This document shows positions 59,025 through 64,000 of a stretch of DNA of 64,000 nt, piece by piece. The stretch is from Flavobacterium sp. (GTDB taxonomy: Bacteria > Bacteroidota > Bacteroidia > Flavobacteriales > Flavobacteriaceae), in NCBI GenBank assembly GCA_014378065.1, contig JACMOK010000084.1:1-64000 (forward strand), given 5' to 3'. The notes beneath the pieces are model-generated. The model was not told the origin of the DNA and searched no databases. It saw nothing but the letters and a program-made list of their open reading frames with translations. Numbering within the stretch: position 1 is the first letter of the stretch; each line of letters starts with the position of its first letter. The translations under genes and the position numbers were made by a program.

Positions 59025-60431
59025 TTAATTTATAGTAATATCATCAAGCTGCATTGTTGTAGTTACTACAGGAACTTTGGAACCTACATACTCAAAGATA
59101 AAGAAACCATTTCCGGTTAAATCTGCTGGTATGTTGTATGTGCCAGCACTAGTAAAGGAGTTTTCAGAAGCACCAATTGCAGGATAGGTGATCGTAAAAC
59201 TAGTCGTAATATCTGTAAAGGTGGAAGGACTTATAAATCCATTAACATAATCGGCTGCTTTGACATAATATACTTTGAGCACCGCACCAGCATTGTATCT
59301 TGCTTCTTTTTTGAATGTAAAAGTATTGGCGGCTGTAAAATCAACCGGAACAAGGAAATAAGATTTAGCAAGGATGGCAGGGGAAGATCCTACATAAGAA
59401 GACATCTCAATATACTTGTTTCCAGTACCAGCAGGATATTGTTTTAATTTCCAGTACTTCCCGCCTACAGTTTGATCATTGATGTAATTTGGAAACGAGG
59501 TTGTATCAAGATTGTAAGTTGTAAACGGCTCGATCAAAGTTCCGCTAAACACAATGTTTGTACCGCCTAAAGGGTTAGAAGGTGATATTACTCTGGTATT
59601 GTTCATCACTACATCTCGTTCTGTTCTCAAAACAAGTTGAAAACCAGCATTGTATTTAGTCACAACGCCTCTTATTTTTCCGTTGCCTGTTGGCGTTTTA
59701 AAACCTGCAAAGTTTGCATACCTGCTGGTTCTGATTGCTAATTCGTTAGTACCATCAGTGATGTAAGTATTGGAGTCAGAGGTGTCAGTTCTATCGGTGT
59801 CATATGTTCCTCCAGCCGTAGCATCATTAAATTGAACAGCATCCAATTCTACAAGCGTGTTAAGGTAAGTATCATTGCTTGTCAATTGCGCGATGGTTAA
59901 ATTCTTATGAACAATCGTTTCTTCGCTAACCACATCGCATGATGGTATAAGATAGTTCTTAACACTTAGGGCAGCCAGTCTGTCGACAGCGTACTGCGCT
60001 GTTGGAGGAGCTCCAAAAATCAAACCTACTGCAAAAGCTTGGGAGTTTGCGAAAGCTAGCCCTTTTAATTTTAAGAATACTTTTCTGCCCGGTTCAATAG
60101 TGGTGTAAATGTTTCTTACTTCTGCTGACAAGTTAAATCCTTTCGAACCATCAGTTGGTTGAATATACATGCTTTGGTAAAAATTACCACCTTCATCACT
60201 AGAGATTACATAGCCTTCGATGATATCATCAGAGGTGTAGGTTGGAGAATTGGAAGGGTTGCCCGAGGGATTAATTCCTAGCGGATAAATCTCCGACACT
60301 TCTTTGGTTTTTGCTAATCCTGAATCAACGCAATCTGCAATTACAGGCGCAGCAAAGTCTTCTTTGACACAACTTGACATTAAACCAACCGTGAATGACG
60401 CAATTAATACTAATTTTATTTTATTTTTCAT
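59025..60431 (-). CDS. DUF5689 domain lipoprotein
   Basis: A 468-aa surface or outer-membrane lipoprotein: signal peptide with lipobox LMSSC (Cys21), then a DUF5689 OB-like domain (about 75-275: IIEGYVISSDEGGNFYQSMY, PGRKVFLKLKG, GKIRGVVTKYNAGFQLVLR). A C-terminal jelly-roll-like domain (about 290-468) contains NKYIEMSSY, SYFLVPVDFTAANTFTF and GTYNIPADLTGNGFFIFEY. The catalytic role is unknown. It is 12 nt downstream of the TonB-dependent receptor gene and likely forms its surface partner. A truncated duplicate follows it. Confidence 0.88.
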   Translation of the reverse strand: MKNKIKLVLIASFTVGLMSSCVKEDFAAPVIADCVDSGLAKTKEVSEIYPLGINPSGNPSNSPTYTSDDIIEGYVISSDEGGNFYQSMYIQPTDGSKGFNLSAEVRNIYTTIEPGRKVFLKLKGLAFANSQAFAVGLIFGAPPTAQYAVDRLAALSVKNYLIPSCDVVSEETIVHKNLTIAQLTSNDTYLNTLVELDAVQFNDATAGGTYDTDRTDTSDSNTYITDGTNELAIRTSRYANFAGFKTPTGNGKIRGVVTKYNAGFQLVLRTERDVVMNNTRVISPSNPLGGTNIVFSGTLIEPFTTYNLDTTSFPNYINDQTVGGKYWKLKQYPAGTGNKYIEMSSYVGSSPAILAKSYFLVPVDFTAANTFTFKKEARYNAGAVLKVYYVKAADYVNGFISPSTFTDITTSFTITYPAIGASENSFTSAGTYNIPADLTGNGFFIFEYVGSKVPVVTTTMQLDDITIN

Positions 60432-60443
60432 AACGCTTAAATT

Positions 60444-63209
60444 TTAAAAGGTTAAATAAATGTTTACGGAGTACGTTCTACCATAGCCGTAAAAATATTT
60501 TGGAGCAAAGACACTTGGTCCGTTACTTTGATGGTCTTGGAAATCTTGCTGGTAAGAAGCATCTCGAGATTGCTCAAAACCACCGGTTTTGTAATTAAGG
60601 TCTAAGACATTATTTACATTTGCAAATAACCCCAAAGTATACTGGCGCGCAATCCTCCAAGATTTTCCTCCCACTAAATTAAACAAAAAGAGCGAATCAA
60701 ATTTTTCTTGCTTTAAATATTTGTTGGCTAAATTTTGATCAATAGTTACTTCTCCATTGTTTACAGGGGCGTAATAGTTATCTGTTCTTTTAATCACAGA
60801 AACATCAAGATAATTATCCGATAAATAGTTGGCATTTGCACCAATCCACCAAAATTTAGGATCGCGATATTCTATGCCAACAGAGTAGGCTTGCTGCGGC
60901 ATACCCGCCTGTTTATAACCCGTTAAATTGGCTTTGCCATACGGTGTTAACGCTGCCGTAGCATCGTTGGTTAAACTCACTTCAGGATTGTTTGTGATCG
61001 TATATTCGCCATAAGCAGCAACACCAGTTACTTTTAAAGTAGAGGTTAATTGGTACTCTAAGCCTGTTTCAATACCTCTATTTTTCTTGTTGATTCCCGT
61101 AACAATTTCTGATACAAACGCGCTAGTATTTCCGCCCAATCCGTCAGCATAATAGAAATTGATATCTGTAGAATTTAAAGTTTCGGAAAAATAACCGGTG
61201 AAACGCGCCTTAAACTTTGGTGCTTTTATAATATAACTCACATCAACGCCTCTGATAGTTTCGTTTGTAATGCCCTCTGTAATAGAATTATTTACTCTAG
61301 CATTTGGAAACACATCCTTGGTATTAGGAGCCTTACTCATGTAGATTCCATTGAAATCAAGGTACTGTCTACCAGTTATTTTGTAGGTTAGACCACCTTT
61401 GAAACCAAAATTATCAAAACTGAGTTTCTCGCTCTTGCCAAAAGAACTGTTCGGATAATAGCCATTTTTATACAGACCTTCACGCTGATAAATTGAGCGT
61501 GAAAATGTTTGGGCTAAATAGAAGTCAAATTTCTTGTATGTAAACTTAAATTGGGTAAAGGCATCCAATTTGGTTACATTAATATTATAGTTGTAACCAT
61601 ATTTGTCACCAACTTTGACTTTTCTAGATGGATTGTTTAAGTCAGATTGTTGTTGGTCAAAGTTCGGTCCAAAAGTATTGATGTCTGTGTAAAAAGTTCC
61701 GCCCAGTAAATCCAACATATTTTTAAAATTCTTTGTTCTAGAATCCAAATAATTAACACCGGCATTCATAAAAATATTGTCGGATAAGCTTGTAGACAAG
61801 TTGCTATTAATAGTAGCAATATTCTCATCATTTCGGTCTTCATATAATACAATTCTACTGCCGTTAGCAATACTTTTGGCGTTTGTAGTGTAAATTCCGG
61901 TCCAGTCCAATTGGTGATTGGCAATAAAGTTTTTTCGTAAGGTATCGGCTGCGGCCAAATTGGCAATGCTGTTTCCGACATAAATACCATTAAAAAACCG
62001 ATTGACGGGATAACTTGGCAAGTTGGTATAATAGGTAGGATCTGGATTGTTCGCTTTCATATAATCCAAACGGCTGTTTCCAATTTCTCCAAGTTGATAA
62101 GAAACAGTCGTATTCAGGTTTGTTTTAGGGCTAACTTTCCAAAAATGTGTTAACATTAGCATGGGTTCTTCGGTCTTTTTAATTCTAGAATTTCTTCTGC
62201 GACCATCTTGAATTCCCCAGTAGGAATTGTATTTAAAACCTACTAAATCATTCTGTTCGTCTGTATTAGGAGAATTTTTCCCCCTTTTATTCTGAGCGAA
62301 AATAGATGTGAAATTCAAACTGTGTTTGTCATTTATTTTCTTTTCGACACTTGCGAACGCCGAATTGGCGCTGTAATTTGTCCCTTCAAAATAAGCTTCC
62401 TGTGACCAACGTCTGCTGGCAGATACTACAAAAGCCCACCCATTTGTTTTCATGCCTGAAGCATAAGTACCCATGGTTCTGAAGCTGTAATTTGTATTGG
62501 TATTTAAAAATGAGAGTCTAGTTCCGGGTCTATACAAAGAGGCTCTGGTGTTAATTTCCTGTGTTCCAGCAATCCCACCAAACACGTAATCAGAGGGTGC
62601 AGATCCATTTGTAAATTCTTGATTTCGCGTTGCGTCATTCAAACCACCCCAATCTCCATATTGTGGTCTTCCGTCAGCCACTCTATTCATAGACACTCCA
62701 TTAATCATCACATTAGAGTATTCGTTATCAATTCCTCTAACACTAAATCGGGCTTGTCCGAAATTGTACGCCGCCGCTTGCAAAAACACGTCTCTAGAAG
62801 ACTGTAACAAACTAGTTGTACTCTCCGAACTGTTACCTTCGTCTCCCAGATCACTGTCTGAAATCACGGTCAAACTATTTTGCTGTTCTTGGGTGATATC
62901 TTCATCAAATACAACAATACCCAAATCCAAAATTTTTCCGGCAACTATTTCAATTGGAAGCAGTTGGTCCTTGTACCCCTGACTTTTAATCAGCAACAAC
63001 TGATTGCCCACAGCGACATCGGTGAAGATAAATTTTCCCAACAAATCTGTGGTTTGGGTTAGATTTGTGTTTTGAACTGTAGCAATTACGTTCTGTAATG
63101 TTTTTTGTGTTTTAGAATCCACAACTTTCCCAGTAACTCCGGTACCTGTCTGCGCAAAAGCAAAAACAACCTGCATGACAAATAAGGTACTAATAACAAG
63201 TTTTTTCAT
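60444..63209 (-). CDS. TonB-dependent receptor with carboxypeptidase-like N-terminal domain
   Basis: A 921-aa outer-membrane receptor. The signal peptide (MKKLVISTLFVMQVVFAFAQ) is followed by a carboxypeptidase-regulatory-like domain (about 22-105: GTGVTGKVVDSKTQKTLQNV), a plug domain (about 130-240: RFSVRGIDNEYSNVMINGVS) and a long beta-barrel ending in the terminal-aromatic YSVNIYLTF. The ligand is unknown. Grouping with a DUF5689 lipoprotein and a divergent secreted nuclease/phosphatase suggests uptake of products of extracellular phosphodiester or nucleotide breakdown. That is inference. A -7 box is at 63265-63272. Confidence 0.93.
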   Translation of the reverse strand: MKKLVISTLFVMQVVFAFAQTGTGVTGKVVDSKTQKTLQNVIATVQNTNLTQTTDLLGKFIFTDVAVGNQLLLIKSQGYKDQLLPIEIVAGKILDLGIVVFDEDITQEQQNSLTVISDSDLGDEGNSSESTTSLLQSSRDVFLQAAAYNFGQARFSVRGIDNEYSNVMINGVSMNRVADGRPQYGDWGGLNDATRNQEFTNGSAPSDYVFGGIAGTQEINTRASLYRPGTRLSFLNTNTNYSFRTMGTYASGMKTNGWAFVVSASRRWSQEAYFEGTNYSANSAFASVEKKINDKHSLNFTSIFAQNKRGKNSPNTDEQNDLVGFKYNSYWGIQDGRRRNSRIKKTEEPMLMLTHFWKVSPKTNLNTTVSYQLGEIGNSRLDYMKANNPDPTYYTNLPSYPVNRFFNGIYVGNSIANLAAADTLRKNFIANHQLDWTGIYTTNAKSIANGSRIVLYEDRNDENIATINSNLSTSLSDNIFMNAGVNYLDSRTKNFKNMLDLLGGTFYTDINTFGPNFDQQQSDLNNPSRKVKVGDKYGYNYNINVTKLDAFTQFKFTYKKFDFYLAQTFSRSIYQREGLYKNGYYPNSSFGKSEKLSFDNFGFKGGLTYKITGRQYLDFNGIYMSKAPNTKDVFPNARVNNSITEGITNETIRGVDVSYIIKAPKFKARFTGYFSETLNSTDINFYYADGLGGNTSAFVSEIVTGINKKNRGIETGLEYQLTSTLKVTGVAAYGEYTITNNPEVSLTNDATAALTPYGKANLTGYKQAGMPQQAYSVGIEYRDPKFWWIGANANYLSDNYLDVSVIKRTDNYYAPVNNGEVTIDQNLANKYLKQEKFDSLFLFNLVGGKSWRIARQYTLGLFANVNNVLDLNYKTGGFEQSRDASYQQDFQDHQSNGPSVFAPKYFYGYGRTYSVNIYLTF

Positions 63210-63264
63210 AAATAAAATTAAATTAATTCGTCTTTTTAAAGGAATAATAATTTCTTAACGGTCG

Positions 63265-63300
63265 CAAATGTACCTAATTAATTAATATTAATTACTTTTG
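63265..63300. promoter_or_regulatory. Divergent promoters flanking a 16-bp palindrome
   Basis: On the minus strand TACATTTG (63265-63272) is a -7 box for the receptor gene; on the plus strand TACTTTTG (63293-63300) is one for the nuclease-family gene. Between and overlapping them lies a perfect palindrome TAATTAATATTAATTA (63279-63294), a possible shared operator. No -33 TTG fits either box well. Confidence 0.45.
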
Positions 63301-63345
63301 CTGCTAAGTTTATGTTAAACTTGACATTAAATTAATATACTATTT

Positions 63346-64000
63346 ATGAGAATTAGAAATTTTATCGCCCTTTTATTTGTGCTATTCGCAATGGGAAGCG
63401 CCAAATCCCAGAAAAAAAATTATATACTGCAGACTGTAGCATTTTATAATACAGAAAATTTTTATGATACAATCAATGATCCTAAAACTCGAGATGATGA
63501 GTGGGTTTACAGCTCAAAATATTACTACACAAAAATACACAACATTGCACGCGTTTTAGCGCAAATTGGAGATGGCGAAAACAAAGACGCTCCAGTTGTA
63601 ATTGGGTTGTCAGAAATCGAACACCGCAGCGTTTTAGAAGACCTCGTCAAAGATCCCCAGTTGAGTAAGTATGATTATGGGGTGGTCGAATTTGAATCAC
63701 CAGACAAAAGAGGCATTGACGTTGGTTTAATTTATCAAAAAAAGCATTTCAAGCCTACCAGCTACGCCAACATTCCGTTATACATTTATGAGACGGATAC
63801 CAAAGCAGTTAAAGAGAAGAAAGCAGATAAAAAGGATGCGGAAGATTCAACAGACGACAAAGTAGAACATACAGAAAAAAGCAAAAGAATCTATACCCGT
63901 GACCAACTTTTAGTTAGCGGATTTTTAGATGGTGAGGAAATGCACTTTATTGTGAACCACTGGCCTTCTCGCAGAGGTGGCGAAAAAATTAGCAGCCTTT
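63346..64000 (+). CDS. Secreted endonuclease/exonuclease/phosphatase family protein (partial)
   Basis: The first 218 residues are visible; the 3' part lies beyond the window. A signal peptide (MRIRNFIALLFVLFAMGSAK) precedes an EEP fold: FYNTENFYD (Asn35), GLSEIEHRSVL with catalytic Glu90, RGIDVGLIY, and NHWPSRRGG (Asn204, His205). These are typical of secreted nucleases and phosphodiesterases. A highly charged insert (about residues 153-180, Lys/Asp/Glu-rich) interrupts the fold and is unusual. It is divergent from the TonB-dependent receptor/DUF5689 operon. DNase, RNase and phosphodiesterase activities cannot be separated from the sequence. Confidence 0.92.
   Translation, partial: MRIRNFIALLFVLFAMGSAKSQKKNYILQTVAFYNTENFYDTINDPKTRDDEWVYSSKYYYTKIHNIARVLAQIGDGENKDAPVVIGLSEIEHRSVLEDLVKDPQLSKYDYGVVEFESPDKRGIDVGLIYQKKHFKPTSYANIPLYIYETDTKAVKEKKADKKDAEDSTDDKVEHTEKSKRIYTRDQLLVSGFLDGEEMHFIVNHWPSRRGGEKISSL

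Overview
The window comes from the chromosome of an AT-rich member of the Bacteroidota, most likely Flavobacterium or a close relative. The evidence is the gene content: a T9SS type B adhesin with PorP/SprF and OmpA partners, PorZ, IPExxxVDY, THC0290_0291-like, DUF2480, DUF3078, DUF5689 and Pr6Pr proteins, and a TraR/DksA protein that lacks the zinc-finger cysteines. Many genes also have the phylum's promoter -7 box (TAnnTTTG) and lack Shine-Dalgarno sequences. No phage, IS element, CRISPR array, rRNA or tRNA was recognised. Most of the window is ordinary core genome; the accessory-looking part is the right-hand third.

Layout. Positions 1-5500: purN-rnhA (minus), then acpP-fabF-rnc-IPExxxVDY-pyk (plus; fatty-acid synthesis, RNA processing, glycolysis). 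5.5-13 kb: dinB, a CYTH phosphatase, an RlpA-like protein, a 4-TM protein, pgi, and a DUF3108-kynA-M23 operon. 13.3-17.5 kb: tyrosine catabolism (hmgA, hpd) and an APC amino-acid permease, which with kynA makes an aromatic amino-acid degradation neighbourhood. 17.5-28.3 kb: uvrC with a patatin/surface-antigen protein, 5-formyltetrahydrofolate cyclo-ligase, lspA, dksA-like, ileS, a Pr6Pr membrane protein and recO. 28.3-34.4 kb: porZ, gdhA, a beta-barrel protein and a Cys/Met-metabolism PLP enzyme.

34.9-43.3 kb: the SUF iron-sulfur cluster locus (sufA, B, C, D, then S, E, T-like and DUF2480). It is split by an oppositely oriented serine hydrolase. 43.4-45.6 kb: a DUF3078 protein and hflX. 45.8-57.1 kb: an 8.5-kb adhesin gene (2818 aa, T9SS type B sorting domain), then porP/sprF and a TPR-PD40-OmpA gene, the partners expected for type B cargo. 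57.7-64 kb: a TonB-dependent receptor, an intact DUF5689 lipoprotein and a 5'-truncated DUF5689 copy on the minus strand. They are divergent from a secreted endonuclease/exonuclease/phosphatase gene that runs off the window.

The most notable non-coding signal is a roughly 80-110-bp repeat present three times (9953-10059, 14515-14594, 22220-22320). Its flanking arms are conserved, its central stem changes sequence while keeping base pairing, and each copy abuts a stop codon. Other points are a carbohydrate-binding-like module inserted inside one Ig-like repeat of the adhesin, the truncated DUF5689 tandem duplicate, two genes whose -7 box sits 4 nt before the ATG (possible leaderless mRNAs), and a stem-loop between the adhesin and sprF.
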